Assembly: GCA_025128025.1 (NCBI GenBank)
Contig: JAHLYR010000066.1
Coordinates: 47,233 to 111,232, forward strand
Direction: 5' to 3'
DNA: 64,000 nucleotides
From: Synechococcus sp. CS-1330
GTDB taxonomy: Bacteria; Cyanobacteriota; Cyanobacteriia; PCC-6307; Cyanobiaceae
Notes under the pieces: model-generated
Told to the model about the DNA's origin: nothing
Seen by the model: only the letters and a program-made list of their open reading frames with translations
Databases searched by the model: none
Position numbers and translations under genes: made by a program
Shown: positions 10,705 through 20,540 of the stretch, piece by piece
Numbering within the stretch: position 1 is the first letter of the stretch
How the letters are laid out: each line of letters starts with the position of its first letter

Positions 10705-11467
10705 AGCTGCGCCAACGCACCTGATCAATTCGTCCAAGGGGTTGAGCAGCACCACCTCCCACTTGGGCGCGCACTAGGTCGGGGCGCCCTGCCAGCACCT
10801 CAAGCCCTTGGCCTAGAGGGAAGCTGCGCTCACCAGTGAAGGTGCCACGGAACAGGCTGGTGCCGGTTTTTGTTTTTATCTCCAGCCAGCTGGGCTGGCT
10901 GCTCGTCAGTTGAAGCTGATTGAGCTCGGGGCTGCCTTTGTCGCTTTCTCTGCCTCTATTTGCTGGGGGATTCTCAGTCAGCAGCTGGGGCTGGGCTTGC
11001 GGCTGGCTTGGGCGCGCCTGGTGACGCTGCCACTGCTGCCAGCCCGCGAAGCCGGCGGCGCTGAGGGCGGCAAGGATTGCTGCTGTGATGGCCACTTGGC
11101 GGCTGGTATGTGCCGTTTTGCTTGGGGCACGCTGGGTTAGTTCGGTCACCTTGATCGGCTTGGCCTGAAACTGGCCGCTAGCGCGCATGGTTTGCAGGGG
11201 CCCATCGATGTTGATGGCCAGGCTGTTGGCAATTCGGCGGGCCTGGGCGATCACAAAAACCGGTTCCGGCAAGCGATTGGCGTCGGCTTCTTCCAGGGCC
11301 TGAAGTTGTTCGGCTCCCATGTTTAAACGGGCTGCCAGTACGGCAAGTTCAATACCTTGCTCTTCACGCCCCTGGCGCAGCGTCTGGCCGAGGCAGCGAA
11401 GGGCGGATAAGGCTTCGGGGCTGGGAGAGTCCGACACCAGAACAGCTAGCTCAGCAGATTTAGACAT
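10685..11467 (-). CDS. RodZ-like membrane protein with helix-turn-helix domain
   Basis: A 260-residue protein. Residues about 23-60 form a cytoplasmic Xre/RodZ-type helix-turn-helix (LGQTLRQGREEQGIELAVLA), then comes a basic linker, a single membrane helix near 124-142 and a periplasmic part rich in Gln/Pro ending in a small beta domain (SWLEIKTKTGTSLFRGTFTG), which matches the DUF4115 C-terminus of RodZ. Such proteins link MreB to the envelope and set cell shape. It lies 36 bases downstream of tRNA-Val on the same strand. Confidence 0.75.
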   Translation of the reverse strand: MSKSAELAVLVSDSPSPEALSALRCLGQTLRQGREEQGIELAVLAARLNMGAEQLQALEEADANRLPEPVFVIAQARRIANSLAINIDGPLQTMRASGQFQAKPIKVTELTQRAPSKTAHTSRQVAITAAILAALSAAGFAGWQQWQRHQARPSQPQAQPQLLTENPPANRGRESDKGSPELNQLQLTSSQPSWLEIKTKTGTSLFRGTFTGERSFPLGQGLEVLAGRPDLVRAQVGGGAAQPLGRIDQVRWRSFKAPAP

Positions 11468-11503
11468 TCTGCAGGCAAATTTGATATGGGCCAGTCGTTG
11501 AAA

Positions 11504-11575
<72 letters not shown>

Positions 11576-11645
11576 GCACCTCCAGAGCTTAAAACACCAC
11601 AGGCAGTCGATCGGTCACCATGGGAGGCAGAGCCAGCCGCATTGC

Positions 11646-13064
11646 GTGAGCGCCAACCCCGAAGCAGCCGATCCCAAGCCAGCATCTTTAGACGTGTTGA
11701 TCGTGGGAGGTGGGGTGTGCGGCACTGCGCTGCTGTTCGAGCTGGCCCGCTACACCGATTTGGGCAGCATCCTGCTGGTGGAGCGCTACGACGCCCTAGC
11801 CCGGGTGAACTCCAAGGCCACCAACAACAGCCAGACGATTCACTGCGGCGACATCGAGACCAATTACACGCTCGAGAAGGCGGTGCGGGTCAAGCGCACT
11901 GCCGAGATGATCGTGAACTACGCCGAGCTGCTTGATCCAGCCAGCCGCGACCGCTGCGTTTTTCGCACTCCCAAAATGGTGCTGGGGGTGGGCGAGCGCG
12001 AGTGCACCTTCCTGCGGGAGCGGTTTGAGCGCTTTTCTCCCCACTTCCCGGCGATGGAGCTGCTCGAGAAGCCGCAGATCGCCGAGTGGGAGCCCCAGGT
12101 GGGACTGGTGCAGGGGGAGTTGCGCCCGGAGGAGCTGGTGGCGATCGGTATCCGCCGCGCCTACACCGCTGTGGATTACGAGGAGCTCTCGGCCTCGTTC
12201 GTGGCCCAGGCCCAGATGGCTGTCGACGGCAGCGAGCGCCAGCTCACGGTGCAGCTAGGCACCAGCGTGGTCGCTATTACGCCGGAGGGCGATGGCTACC
12301 GGGTGGAACTGGCCCCCACCCCAGGCTGCTCCAGCGCCGCCGGGGAGGCTCCCCGCTCGGTGCGAGCCCGGCACGTGGTGGTGAATGCCGGAGCCCACAG
12401 CCTGCTGATGGCCCAGCGCATGGGCTACGGACTCGAGTATTCCTGCCTGCCGGTGGCCGGCAGCTTCTACTTCACGCCGGATCTGCTCCGGGGCAAGGTT
12501 TACACCGTGCAGAACGACAAGCTGCCCTTTGCCGCCATCCATGGCGACCCGGACGTGCGCGCCCCTGGCAAAACCCGCTTTGGCCCCACCGCCCTGCTGC
12601 TGCCGCTGCTGGAGCGCTACAAGCCGGCTTCGTTCTGGGAGTTTCTGAAGGTGCTACGGCTCGATTGGGCCGTGCTGGCCGTGTTCTGGCAGCTCTTTCG
12701 CATCGCCGATATCCGCAATTACATCTTTAAAAATCTGCTGTTCGAGGTGCCCTGGCTGCGGCGGCGATTGTTTTTGGCGGATGCACGCAAGATCGTGCCC
12801 GACATGGGCCTCGAGGATCTCAGCTTCGCTGAGGGCTATGGCGGCGTGCGCCCCCAGTTGATCGATAAGACCAATCGCAAGCTGATGCTGGGCGAGGCCA
12901 GCATCGCGGCCCGGCCTGGCCTTGTGTTCAACGTCACCCCTTCCCCTGGAGGCACCTGCTGCCTGGGTAATGCCGCCAGAGACCTGGAGGCGATCGTCGA
13001 GCGGCTGGGCTGTGGCTTCGATCGGCAGCGCTTGGCCAGGGAGCTTTATGGCGAGGCGGGCTGA
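11646..13064 (+). CDS. mqo: Malate:quinone oxidoreductase-like FAD enzyme
   Basis: Encodes 472 residues from the GTG at 11646; the upstream ATG at 11541 would overlap tRNA-Val and is rejected. An FAD Rossmann loop (DVLIVGGGVCGTALLFELAR) opens the protein. NSKATNNSQTIHCGDIETNYT-like residues and the C-terminal PSPGGTCCLGNA match the Mqo group, which oxidises malate to oxaloacetate and passes electrons to quinone at the membrane face. Two hydrophobic/basic helices around LRLDWAVLAVFWQLF could be the membrane contact. Other FAD oxidoreductases of the same clan are the alternative. Confidence 0.8.
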   Translation: MSANPEAADPKPASLDVLIVGGGVCGTALLFELARYTDLGSILLVERYDALARVNSKATNNSQTIHCGDIETNYTLEKAVRVKRTAEMIVNYAELLDPASRDRCVFRTPKMVLGVGERECTFLRERFERFSPHFPAMELLEKPQIAEWEPQVGLVQGELRPEELVAIGIRRAYTAVDYEELSASFVAQAQMAVDGSERQLTVQLGTSVVAITPEGDGYRVELAPTPGCSSAAGEAPRSVRARHVVVNAGAHSLLMAQRMGYGLEYSCLPVAGSFYFTPDLLRGKVYTVQNDKLPFAAIHGDPDVRAPGKTRFGPTALLLPLLERYKPASFWEFLKVLRLDWAVLAVFWQLFRIADIRNYIFKNLLFEVPWLRRRLFLADARKIVPDMGLEDLSFAEGYGGVRPQLIDKTNRKLMLGEASIAARPGLVFNVTPSPGGTCCLGNAARDLEAIVERLGCGFDRQRLARELYGEAG

Positions 13065-13070
13065 ACGTTT

Positions 13071-13838
13071 TCAGCTAGCGCCGCCGCGGAACAAATGATT
13101 GTGGCTAGCTGAGTAGAGGCGAGAACGGGCCTCCGCCGGCGCCGCCAGCGCCGGGCTCACCACGTAGAGGGTGGTGCGGATCAACTGCCGTTCCTGGCTC
13201 ACCCGGGCCATGTCAGCTAGGGGCACCACTTTTATCCACTCATCGGGCCAGCTCACCCGGTAGCCAATGGCTACGGGAGTGTCGGCGGGGTAGTGGCGCA
13301 GCAGCTCGGTTTGCACCTCTTCGACGTGGCGAGCACTGAGGTAGAGGCAAAGGGAAGCGCGCAGGGCGGCCAGCCGCTCCAGGGACTCTCGCTCCGGCAC
13401 GCCGGTGCGTCCGCCAGCGCGGCTCAGCACGATCGTCTGCACTAGGCCTGGAATGGTGAGCTCGCTCTGCAGGGCCGATGCGGTGGCCTGGTAGGCACTC
13501 AATCCGGGCACCACCTCCACGCCGATACCGGCATCGGCCAGGCGGCAAATTTGCTCGGCGATGGCGCCATAGAGGCAGGGATCCCCATCGTGGAGCCGCA
13601 CCACGGTTTTGCCGGCACGGGCCCGATCCAGCACCACCTCCATCACCTGCTCCAGCGTGAGGGTGCTAGTGCGCACCTGCTCACAGCCCGCTGGCGCTAG
13701 GGCTGCTATCTGAGGATTGATTAGGGAGTCGGTCCACACCAACACCTCCGCCTGCTCCAGCAGGCGGGCGGCGCGCAGGGTGAGCAGGTCGGGTGCGCCG
13801 GGACCGGCACCAACTATCCAAACAGGCTTGTTATTCAA
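13071..13838 (-). CDS. cobM: Precorrin-4 C11-methyltransferase
   Basis: A tetrapyrrole methylase of about 255 residues in corrin (pseudocobalamin) synthesis. The SAM-binding loop [15 protein letters not shown] is at the N-terminus, followed by [13 protein letters not shown] and [28 protein letters not shown] is typical of CobM/CbiF. I place the start at the TTG giving LNNKPVWIV, because it overlaps the lgt stop as TTGA and has GGAG eight bases upstream; the longer ATG frame at 13889 would add Pro-rich residues lying wholly inside lgt. Convergent with mqo, six bases apart. Confidence 0.9.
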   Translation of the reverse strand: MNNKPVWIVGAGPGAPDLLTLRAARLLEQAEVLVWTDSLINPQIAALAPAGCEQVRTSTLTLEQVMEVVLDRARAGKTVVRLHDGDPCLYGAIAEQICRLADAGIGVEVVPGLSAYQATASALQSELTIPGLVQTIVLSRAGGRTGVPERESLERLAALRASLCLYLSARHVEEVQTELLRHYPADTPVAIGYRVSWPDEWIKVVPLADMARVSQERQLIRTTLYVVSPALAAPAEARSRLYSASHNHLFRGGAS

Positions 13839-14686
13839 GTGGGTACTCCACTGGGGTCGGGCAGGGGGCGGTGGCGGCGGTAGAGCCACCAGAGGCCCAG
13901 GCCGCCAAGGGAAATCAACAGCAGACTGACCAGCTGGGCCATGCGCAGGCCTCCATCACAGAAGGGCGGCTCGGAGAGCAGGCAGAGGGGGTCGAGGCGC
14001 AGCCCTTCAATCCACACCCTGCCGCTGCTGTAGGCCATCAAATACACGCAGCTGAGTGCTCCAGGCAGCAGCTGAATACGGCCGCGACTGGCGGCCCGAA
14101 ATAGCACCAGCAGTAGGGCGCAGACCCCGAGATTCCAGATCGATTCGTAGAGGAAGGTGGGGTGAAAGTAGAGCTGGTCAATAAATTCAACTGGGCGGCT
14201 GGCCGCGGGGATCTGCAGTTTCCAGGGAAGATCCGTAGGCAAGCCGAAGGCCTCGGAATTAAAGAAATTTCCCCAGCGGCCAATCGCCTGGCCAAGGGCC
14301 ACGGCGGGCATTAGTACATCGAGCAGCTGCCAGAAGGGCTGCCGGCGCCAGCGGCAGAACAGCATCGTGGTCAAGGCGCCGCCCAGCAGGGCGCCGTGGA
14401 TGGCGATGCCTCCGCGCCAAATCGCGATCGCTTCTAGCCAGTTGCCGGAATACTGGCGCCACTCGAGGGCGACGTAGTAGATGCGGGCCCCGATCACGGC
14501 CCCCAGCACCATCAGGGGCAGGAGATCGGCAATCAGGGATGGCTCAATGCCTCGAGCCAGGCCGAGCCGGGTGGCCAGGCTGAGGCCCAGCAACACGGCC
14601 ACGGCGATGAGCAGGCCGTACCAGCGCAAGGCAAAGGGGCCCAGCTGGAAAACCAGGGGCCCCGGGGAGGTGAAGGAAGCAAGCAC
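13835..14686 (-). CDS. lgt: Prolipoprotein diacylglyceryl transferase
   Basis: A 283-residue membrane enzyme that moves diacylglycerol from phosphatidylglycerol to the lipobox cysteine of prelipoproteins. The hallmark [17 protein letters not shown] (Lgt signature with the essential Arg and Asn) lies near residue 131. [10 protein letters not shown] and [14 protein letters not shown] are also conserved, and about seven hydrophobic segments are visible. Lgt sits between petA and cobM on the same strand with five bases to petA and a four-base overlap with cobM, so it is probably read from the petC-petA transcript. Confidence 0.95.
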   Translation of the reverse strand: MLASFTSPGPLVFQLGPFALRWYGLLIAVAVLLGLSLATRLGLARGIEPSLIADLLPLMVLGAVIGARIYYVALEWRQYSGNWLEAIAIWRGGIAIHGALLGGALTTMLFCRWRRQPFWQLLDVLMPAVALGQAIGRWGNFFNSEAFGLPTDLPWKLQIPAASRPVEFIDQLYFHPTFLYESIWNLGVCALLLVLFRAASRGRIQLLPGALSCVYLMAYSSGRVWIEGLRLDPLCLLSEPPFCDGGLRMAQLVSLLLISLGGLGLWWLYRRHRPLPDPSGVPT

Positions 14687-14691
14687 GCTGC

Positions 14692-15627
14692 TCAGATCAA
14701 GCCTTCAGCAGCCTGAACCTTTTCAACCTGGCGCTTCTTGAGCACCAGCAAGATCTGGGCCAGGGCGATGGCGGCAAAGAAGGCGAGCAAACCGTAGATG
14801 CGAACAGGGTTTTGCAGAACAACCTCGGCATCAATCTGTCCGAAGCCACCCACGTTGGGGTCGTTGGTGATCGGTGAACCGGCAACTACTGCATCACCAA
14901 CAGCCGCCAGGATGGTGGGGCCAGCCGGCACGGTTTCAGTGGCTGTAGTGCCATCTGCGGCGGTGATCTCCACCAGGGAAGCGCCGTTATCACCGGCAGT
15001 GATTGCTGACACCGTGCCGGTTACGGGGGCGTTGAAGACGCCGTTGTTGCTCTTCTCGCCGGTGGGGTACACCTGGCCGCGGCCACGGTTGCCGCCCACA
15101 TGCAGCTGATATTTACCGAAGTGGATGCTGCTGTCGGTGGCGGGATCAGGAGAAAGAATCGGGAAAACGATCTCTTGGTGCTCATCACCGGAGATGGGTC
15201 CCACCAACAGGATGTTGGGTTGGTCGTCGGAATACTGGGTGTAGTAGATGCCGGCCGTTTCCTCCTTCAGCTCCTCGCTGAGACGATCTTGCGGCGCAAG
15301 GGTGAAGCCATCGGGAAGCATCACCACGGCGCCGACGTTGAGACCGGCACGGCTGCCATCGCCGGCCACCTGCTGAACGCTGGCGTCGTAGGGGATTTCC
15401 ACCACGGCCTTAAACACAGTGTCAGGGAAAATGGCCTGGGGCACTTCCACCCGGGTGGCTTTTTTGGCCAGGTGGCAGTTGGCGCAGACGATTTTGCCGG
15501 TGGCCTCCCGGGGGCTGGCGTAGTTCTGCTGGGCCCAGAAGGGATAGGCCCAGCTGGGGCTGGCGCCGGTCAAAAGCACGGCAAAGGCGATTAGGGAGCC
15601 GAGCAGCAGGGAAAGGGAACGACGCAT
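14692..15627 (-). CDS. petA: Cytochrome f of the cytochrome b6f complex
   Basis: A 311-residue precursor. The signal peptide ends in PSWA, so the mature protein begins YPFWAQQ with Tyr28 as the axial haem ligand. The c-type haem site is CANCH (Cys48, Cys51, His52). The lumenal domain follows, and a C-terminal membrane helix ([17 protein letters not shown]) with a short basic tail anchors it in the thylakoid. It passes electrons from the Rieske protein to plastocyanin or cytochrome c6. It lies 48 bases downstream of petC, the usual cyanobacterial petCA order. Confidence 0.98.
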   Translation of the reverse strand: MRRSLSLLLGSLIAFAVLLTGASPSWAYPFWAQQNYASPREATGKIVCANCHLAKKATRVEVPQAIFPDTVFKAVVEIPYDASVQQVAGDGSRAGLNVGAVVMLPDGFTLAPQDRLSEELKEETAGIYYTQYSDDQPNILLVGPISGDEHQEIVFPILSPDPATDSSIHFGKYQLHVGGNRGRGQVYPTGEKSNNGVFNAPVTGTVSAITAGDNGASLVEITAADGTTATETVPAGPTILAAVGDAVVAGSPITNDPNVGGFGQIDAEVVLQNPVRIYGLLAFFAAIALAQILLVLKKRQVEKVQAAEGLI

Positions 15628-15675
15628 TACGAGATCAGGCGACAGACAGGGAGAAGAAAAGCTGGATCGGGGTAA

Positions 15676-16236
15676 TCAGGCCCACCAGGGCTTGTCGCCG
15701 GTGCGGAAGTCGGTTTCGCTCCACTGGCTAAGGAAGACGTTGTCGTTGTCTACAGAAACGTGAGCCAGGGCCAAGGAGAGGGGCGCTGGGCCGCGCACCA
15801 CTTTGCCGGTGGCGTCGTACTGGGAGCCATGACAGGGGCACATGAACTTATTGGCGCCGCTGTTCCAGGGCACTACGCAGCCCAGGTGGGTGCAGATGGC
15901 ATTTATGCCGTAGCTGCCGATGGCGTCATTGCCCTCAACGAGCAAGTAGGTGGGATCTCCCTTGAGGCCCTGCACCAGGCTGCGATCGCCCTCCTTGTGG
16001 CTGCTGAGCCAGCCGCTGGCAGTGACGCTGTTGCCGAGCTCGTCTTTAGCGGTGGTGCCGCCGCCGCCACCTGCAGCCTTGGGGGGGATGAAATAACGAG
16101 CCACTGGATAGAGGGCTCCCAGGGCCACACCGGTCACAGACCCGAAGGTCAGCAGGTTCATGAACTGCCGGCGGCCCATTCCGGGCACATCACCGTTGGA
16201 GGCGCTATTTGAAGCGCTCGCTGGCATCTGGGTCAT
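15676..16236 (-). CDS. petC: Rieske iron-sulfur protein of the cytochrome b6f complex
   Basis: Encodes 186 residues starting MTQMPASAS; an ATG ten codons upstream is possible but less likely. A twin-arginine motif GRRQFMN (residues 21-27) precedes the single membrane helix, and a Gly-rich hinge (AAGGGGG) leads to the lumenal head. The 2Fe-2S ligands are in CTHLGC (Cys115, His117) and CPCHGS (Cys133, His136), with Cys120 and Cys135 forming the disulfide. The family uses the Tat route, and tatC lies 480 bases away. It is divergent from the DUF3067 gene. Confidence 0.98.
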   Translation of the reverse strand: MTQMPASASNSASNGDVPGMGRRQFMNLLTFGSVTGVALGALYPVARYFIPPKAAGGGGGTTAKDELGNSVTASGWLSSHKEGDRSLVQGLKGDPTYLLVEGNDAIGSYGINAICTHLGCVVPWNSGANKFMCPCHGSQYDATGKVVRGPAPLSLALAHVSVDNDNVFLSQWSETDFRTGDKPWWA

Positions 16237-16360
16237 GAAGACGCGCCGGGACAATGTGGCGCCCATTATGAACCTTGCCTGTGCGGCTCCGGGGCGGTGC
16301 AGCCGGCCTGCCGCTGGGCCTGCAACATGCTGTTGTGCAATCCGTCGCGTGAGCTCGGGC

Positions 16361-16723
16361 GTGTCCCTGCCCTCCAGTGCCCTCCCCGCCGCCCCTGAGC
16401 CAGGTTCGCCCCTGTCTGCGCAAGAGGTTTGGGATCTGCTGCAAACCCGTTGGCAGGTTTCATACGACTTGCAGCTGGTGCAGCGTCGCGGCCGGCTCTA
16501 TCTACAGGTGATGTGGGCCTACTTAGAGCAGCAATCCTTTCCGCTCACGGAGGAGGGCTACCGCAGCAAGCTCGAGGAACTGGTGGGTTTGCTGAACGGC
16601 CTAGGGGTGGCCGATCAGGTGCGCAGCTGGCTGGGCACCACCTCCGATAAGCCCAGACAGGGAAAGGCCATGGGTCTGGCCTTAGAGATCCCGGCCGGCC
16701 GGGCCAGCGAATTTTTGCTCTAG
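16361..16723 (+). CDS. DUF3067-family cyanobacterial protein
   Basis: A protein of about 120 residues whose core [20 protein letters not shown] and [16 protein letters not shown] match the small DUF3067 family found in cyanobacteria and plastids. It is soluble, with no motif suggesting catalysis. The GTG at 16361 is chosen; the frame is open further upstream and could begin at 16268 or 16349. It lies between petC (divergent) and tatC (convergent, four-base overlap). From memory this tatC/DUF3067/petC neighbourhood recurs in picocyanobacteria, which would suggest a thylakoid-related role. Confidence 0.75.
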   Translation: MSLPSSALPAAPEPGSPLSAQEVWDLLQTRWQVSYDLQLVQRRGRLYLQVMWAYLEQQSFPLTEEGYRSKLEELVGLLNGLGVADQVRSWLGTTSDKPRQGKAMGLALEIPAGRASEFLL

Positions 16724-17499
16724 GCAGGCCGCAGCCGTTCGGTGCAGGCCACCAGGCCAACACCGATTAGGTAGAGGGCCGTGATCGCCCCGGAGAGCAG
16801 CAGCATCGTTACGGGGTCGGTGGAGGGGGTCAACACGGCCCCCGCCAGGGCACTTGCCAACACCACCCAGCGCCAGCCCGCCAGCATGGGCTTGGCTTTC
16901 ACCAAGCCAAGGGCGCCGAGCAACAACTGCAGTACCGGCAACTGGAAGGCCAGCGCGGTGGCCACCATCAACAGCAGCACGAAGTCGAGGTAGCGCTCGA
17001 TCGACCAGCTCGGTTCGACCACATCGGCGCCGTAGCTCACCAGGAAGCGCAGGGCTGCGGGCACCAGGGCCCACCAGGCGAAGGCCAGCCCCGCCGCAAA
17101 CAGCACCGCTGAGCCAGCTACCGCCGGGGCCACCAGCCGCCGCTCCCGCCGGGTTAGGCCGGGCAGCACGAAGCCCAGACCCTCGTAGAGCACATAGGGC
17201 AGGGCCAAGGTGAGCCCGGCGTAGCCCGCCACTTTGAACGACACAAACAAAAATTCGCCCGGGGCCAGCTGCAGAAAGCGGATGCCCTCCGCCGGCACTT
17301 CCAGCAGCCGCACCAACGGTTTAACGGCGACGAGGCAGGCTGCTGCCGCCACCACTACCGCCAGCAGGCTGCGCAGCACGCGGCGGCGTAGCTCCTCGAG
17401 ATGGTCCACCAGGCTCATCTCCACCTCGGCTGGAAATTCTCCAGGCCCCGATTCGGGCGAGGCGAGGCGGTTGGCTGAGATTTCGGGTTCGGCGCTCAT
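16720..17499 (-). CDS. tatC: Sec-independent protein translocase subunit TatC
   Basis: A 259-residue protein with six membrane segments. The conserved N-terminal cytoplasmic stretch MSLVDHLEELRRRVL (about residue 28) is the part that reads twin-arginine signals, and PYVLYEGLGFVLPGLTRRERR is the conserved first cytoplasmic loop. LTPSTDPVTMLLL precedes the last helices. TatC is the receptor of the folded-protein translocase in thylakoid and plasma membrane; the Rieske protein encoded nearby is an expected client. Its start overlaps the end of the rqcH-like gene by four bases, so the two are co-transcribed. Confidence 0.96.
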   Translation of the reverse strand: MSAEPEISANRLASPESGPGEFPAEVEMSLVDHLEELRRRVLRSLLAVVVAAAACLVAVKPLVRLLEVPAEGIRFLQLAPGEFLFVSFKVAGYAGLTLALPYVLYEGLGFVLPGLTRRERRLVAPAVAGSAVLFAAGLAFAWWALVPAALRFLVSYGADVVEPSWSIERYLDFVLLLMVATALAFQLPVLQLLLGALGLVKAKPMLAGWRWVVLASALAGAVLTPSTDPVTMLLLSGAITALYLIGVGLVACTERLRPA

Positions 17500-19160
17500 C
17501 GTTTCTGCTCCTTCAGCAGGCTAAGAGCACGCTGAGGTTCGCCCCACAGCACGGAGCCGCCACGATGGCGAACGGTACCGGGCGCTGCACCAGGAATGCG
17601 TTGTAACTCCTCGGTTGGCACCATCACCACCGGCACCCGCCTGTTGCCCCGGCCCCTGCTGTAGTGAGCGGCAAGATCGGCTGCGGCCTGCAGATCCGCA
17701 TCGCTGGCCAGTCGCTCCGAGCTTTTCAGCACCACATGGCTGCCGGGCAGCTCCTGGGCGTGGAACCAGAGATCGCCGCGGCGCGCCTGGCGAAAGGCGA
17801 TCCATTCGTTTTGGCGGTGGTTGCGGCCAATTTGGATGGGCAAACCGGAAGGTGTGTGCAGCTCTAGGGGCTGGGGCACCCCCTCGATCGCCCCAGCCCG
17901 CCGGCTCTGGCGACCCCCCGCCGGTTTGCGCTGGCCGCGCTCAGCCAGTAGGGCTTCGAGCTCGGCAGCCAGGCTGCCCACCTGCTCGAGGCTGTCGGCC
18001 TGCTCCAGGTAGGTGAGGCTGGCTTCGAGGCTTGCTAACCGCTGCCTGTGCAGCTCCAGCCTGGGGGTGATCGCCGCCACCGAGCGCCGCCGCTTGCGGG
18101 CGGTTTTGTAGAGCTTCTGGGCCTCCTCAATGCATTGGCGGCTCGGCTGGAGCTGGCTGAGCAGGGCATCGGCGCGGCGCTGCAGAGCTTCCCCTTCCGG
18201 CACCGCATCCAGCAGGCCTTGCTGCTCGCTGGCCTGGCGGCTTTCGCGCTCGACGGTGGCCTGCAAGCGGTGCTGCAGCTGCTGGCGCTGCTGCATAAGC
18301 ACCTGGGCGCCGAGGTGCTCGCTGAAATAGGCGGCTAATCCTTGATTGATTGCCAGGGTGGGATTTGCGGCCGGGGTATGGCCGCTGGATCCAGCCCAGC
18401 AGCGGTAGCCGGCCGGTTCGAGCTGCCAGCTGAATCGCCCCAGCTGCACGGCTTCAAGCCACTGGCGCCAGCCCAGCCACAACTGCTGCCATTGCTCCGG
18501 ACTGATGCTGTCCACGGCCAGTTCGCCCCAGCCGCAGGGCAGTAGCTGGCGCAGTAAGGCCGGACTAATGCCCTGGTAGGCATCGCGCAGGGCCTGCTGC
18601 AGGGGCAGGGGCACTAGGCGCAGACGGCGCTGCCAGCTTGCAAAGCTCTCCTCCAGCCGCGGCGGCTCGCCCGCCAGGGGCGGGGGCGGTTGGTAAGGGT
18701 CGCCGGTGCCGATTGGCCGCAGGCGTGATTGCTGGGGTTTTACCTGGCGGGCCAGGGCAACTACCTGGCGTTCGGCGTCGAGCAGCAGCAGGTTGCTGTG
18801 GCGGCCCATCAGCTCCACCACCAGCCAGCGCAGCACGGGCTCACCGGGACGCCTGGCGAAGCCGAGCTCCACCACCCGCTCCCAGCCCTGCTGCTGGATA
18901 TCTATGAGGGCCAGACCCTTGAGGCCGTGCTGGAGCTGCTGGGCCAGGGTGCTGCCATCCCCTTGGCGCGGTGGCGGCGGGATCGTGTGTAGCCGAGCCG
19001 CTTCCGCCTGCCAGCTGAGCTCGAGCCAGTGGCTACCGCTAAGGCTGCGCAGGCCGATCTGCAGGGCCTGGGGGCTGGCCTGCTGTGCCTTCTCGAAGCG
19101 ACTTGGCAGCAGTAGCGGCCGCCACTCGGCCAGTACCGCCCGCAGGGTCGTGACGTCCAA
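17496..19160 (-). CDS. rqcH: NFACT family protein (RqcH/Rqc2 homolog)
   Basis: A 554-residue protein with the NFACT layout: an N-terminal nucleic-acid-fold domain beginning [13 protein letters not shown], a helix-hairpin-helix region, a central coiled coil (about residues 280-410, rich in Arg, Glu, Gln) and the C-terminal NFACT-R domain ([18 protein letters not shown], then [11 protein letters not shown]). Bacterial RqcH binds stalled 50S subunits and adds alanine tails to the nascent chain for degradation. Older annotations call the family fibronectin-binding. It is co-transcribed with tatC and divergent from gmk, 54 bases apart. Confidence 0.92.
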   Translation of the reverse strand: MDVTTLRAVLAEWRPLLLPSRFEKAQQASPQALQIGLRSLSGSHWLELSWQAEAARLHTIPPPPRQGDGSTLAQQLQHGLKGLALIDIQQQGWERVVELGFARRPGEPVLRWLVVELMGRHSNLLLLDAERQVVALARQVKPQQSRLRPIGTGDPYQPPPPLAGEPPRLEESFASWQRRLRLVPLPLQQALRDAYQGISPALLRQLLPCGWGELAVDSISPEQWQQLWLGWRQWLEAVQLGRFSWQLEPAGYRCWAGSSGHTPAANPTLAINQGLAAYFSEHLGAQVLMQQRQQLQHRLQATVERESRQASEQQGLLDAVPEGEALQRRADALLSQLQPSRQCIEEAQKLYKTARKRRRSVAAITPRLELHRQRLASLEASLTYLEQADSLEQVGSLAAELEALLAERGQRKPAGGRQSRRAGAIEGVPQPLELHTPSGLPIQIGRNHRQNEWIAFRQARRGDLWFHAQELPGSHVVLKSSERLASDADLQAAADLAAHYSRGRGNRRVPVVMVPTEELQRIPGAAPGTVRHRGGSVLWGEPQRALSLLKEQKR

Positions 19161-19214
19161 TGCCTGCAGGCGGGAGGGTGGCTTCTACTCTGCAGGCCAG
19201 AGCTGTCGACCGCC

Positions 19215-19769
19215 ATGAGCGCCTTGCCCGGCCGTCTCACCTTGATCACCGGCCCTAGTGGAGTCGGCAAGGGCACCTTGGTGCAGAGGCTGCTGCTACT
19301 TCATCCGGAGATCTGGCTATCGATCTCAGCCACCACCCGCGCCCCCCGCGCCGGCGAGCTGGATGGCCAGCAATACTTTTTCCTGACTCGTGACGCCTTT
19401 GAAGGCCAGGTGGCTGAGGGCGGTTTTCTGGAGTGGGCCGAATTTGCCGGCAACCTTTACGGCACCCCCCGCCAACCGGTGCAGGCCCAGCTCGCTGCAG
19501 GAAGGCCCGTGCTGCTTGAGATCGAGCTGGAGGGGGCACGCCAGGTGCGCCAGAGCTTTGCCGAGGCTTTTCAGATTTTTGTCGAACCCCCCAGTTTTGA
19601 GGAGCTCGAGCGGCGTATCCGCGGCCGCGGCACTGACAGCGAGGAGGCGATTGGCCGGCGGCTGCAGCGGGCCAAGGTGGAACTGGCTGCGGCGCCAGAA
19701 TTTGACGCCGTGCTTGTCAACGGCGAACTGGAGCAGGCCCTAGCTGAGCTGGAGCAGCTGCTGGGCTAA
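19215..19769 (+). CDS. gmk: Guanylate kinase
   Basis: A 184-residue kinase converting GMP to GDP with ATP. The P-loop GPSGVGKG lies at residues 13-20; [19 protein letters not shown] is the GMP-binding region, and [14 protein letters not shown] plus [16 protein letters not shown] form the core and lid. The length matches the family. It is convergent with psaJ; a minus-strand terminator lies in the 50-base gap. I recall gmk next to psaJ-psaF-tsaD as usual in picocyanobacteria. Confidence 0.97.
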   Translation: MSALPGRLTLITGPSGVGKGTLVQRLLLLHPEIWLSISATTRAPRAGELDGQQYFFLTRDAFEGQVAEGGFLEWAEFAGNLYGTPRQPVQAQLAAGRPVLLEIELEGARQVRQSFAEAFQIFVEPPSFEELERRIRGRGTDSEEAIGRRLQRAKVELAAAPEFDAVLVNGELEQALAELEQLLG

Positions 19770-19787
19770 GGGCGGCTAGGCAAGGGC

Positions 19788-19813
19788 AAAAAAAAGCGGC
19801 CCCTGGGGGCCGC
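19788..19813 (-). terminator. Rho-independent terminator of psaF-psaJ
   Basis: Read on the minus strand, GCGGCCC pairs with GGGCCGC around a CCAG loop and is followed directly by eight T residues. It begins six bases after the psaJ stop, which is where a terminator for the psaFJ transcript is expected. In the opposite direction the A-run precedes the hairpin, so it would not serve gmk in the usual way. Confidence 0.9.
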
Positions 19814-19819
19814 CGCTGA

Positions 19820-19936
19820 TCAGAGGGGATGGAACAGCAAGTCGGGGAAGAAGCGGTTGAATTCGATCAGAATTCCTGCCGTGGCTGTGAACCAGATGGC
19901 AGCGAACACCGGAGCGGTGGTGAGGAACTTTTTCAT
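19820..19936 (-). CDS. psaJ: Photosystem I reaction centre subunit IX
   Basis: A 38-residue thylakoid protein, short and easily missed. It reads [20 protein letters not shown] at the start, then a continuous hydrophobic helix and [14 protein letters not shown] at the C-terminus, all hallmarks of PsaJ. It has one membrane helix and binds chlorophyll and carotenoid beside PsaF at the edge of the complex. It follows psaF by 48 bases on the same strand and is closed by a strong terminator, so the two form an operon. Confidence 0.97.
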   Translation of the reverse strand: MKKFLTTAPVFAAIWFTATAGILIEFNRFFPDLLFHPL

Positions 19937-19984
19937 GATGAAAAATTTAGAGAGGCGTCTAGGACTGGCAGGGCAAGAACCCGC

Positions 19985-20479
19985 TCAGCGAGGGGAAACA
20001 GTGACCTTGTCGTCGGATTCGACCAGCTTGCCGCTGGTGAGCTCGCCGAAGGCGGCTAGGGGCCAGGTGGCGGCTGCCAGGGTGCTCTTGAATGCCAGGG
20101 GCAGATCGATCTGGATCTCCTTCATGGCGGCATCCTTGTCACCGCGGATGGCGCGCAGGTAGTTGCGACCAGCCCAGCCAATGCAGCCCGCGATGTAGAG
20201 GAAGGCAATGCCAGGGATCATGAAGTCACCGGCATGGTTCCAGCGACCATCAACGATCAGGTGGGGCAGGCCATCGGCACCGCATACGGCCTGGCTGTAC
20301 ATCGCGAAGCGCGCCTTGGCCTGATCAGTTTTGGCGGTAGCAGCGCGCTGCTGGAAGCGGGCGCTCTCGGAGCAGGGGGTCAGCCCTGCCACGTCTGCCT
20401 TGGCCGCAGGGGCGAAGCCGAGCAACAGGAAGGCGGAGAGCAGAACCGCGAAGAGTCGGCGGGAGAAAAGACGGCGCAT
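19985..20479 (-). CDS. psaF: Photosystem I reaction centre subunit III
   Basis: A 164-residue precursor beginning MRRLFSRRL; the frame has another start ten codons upstream. A signal peptide ends in APAAKA, giving a mature DVAGLTPC N-terminus typical of PsaF, with Cys pairs in the lumenal part and the motif GRWNHAGDFMIPGI before a membrane helix. PsaF forms the plastocyanin/cytochrome c6 side of photosystem I. It is upstream of psaJ and divergent from tsaD, 61 bases apart; that gap should hold both promoters, but I saw no clear consensus. Confidence 0.97.
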   Translation of the reverse strand: MRRLFSRRLFAVLLSAFLLLGFAPAAKADVAGLTPCSESARFQQRAATAKTDQAKARFAMYSQAVCGADGLPHLIVDGRWNHAGDFMIPGIAFLYIAGCIGWAGRNYLRAIRGDKDAAMKEIQIDLPLAFKSTLAAATWPLAAFGELTSGKLVESDDKVTVSPR

Positions 20480-20540
20480 CGGACGCAGGGCCGCGGGGCA
20501 GGATGACACTTGTGGACAGTACGGGAGCTGTTGAAGTCCA

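Noticed and set aside
12086..12730. 214-codon Gly/Arg-rich open frame inside mqo
   Set aside because: Third-frame shadow of a GC-rich gene; no recognisable motif.
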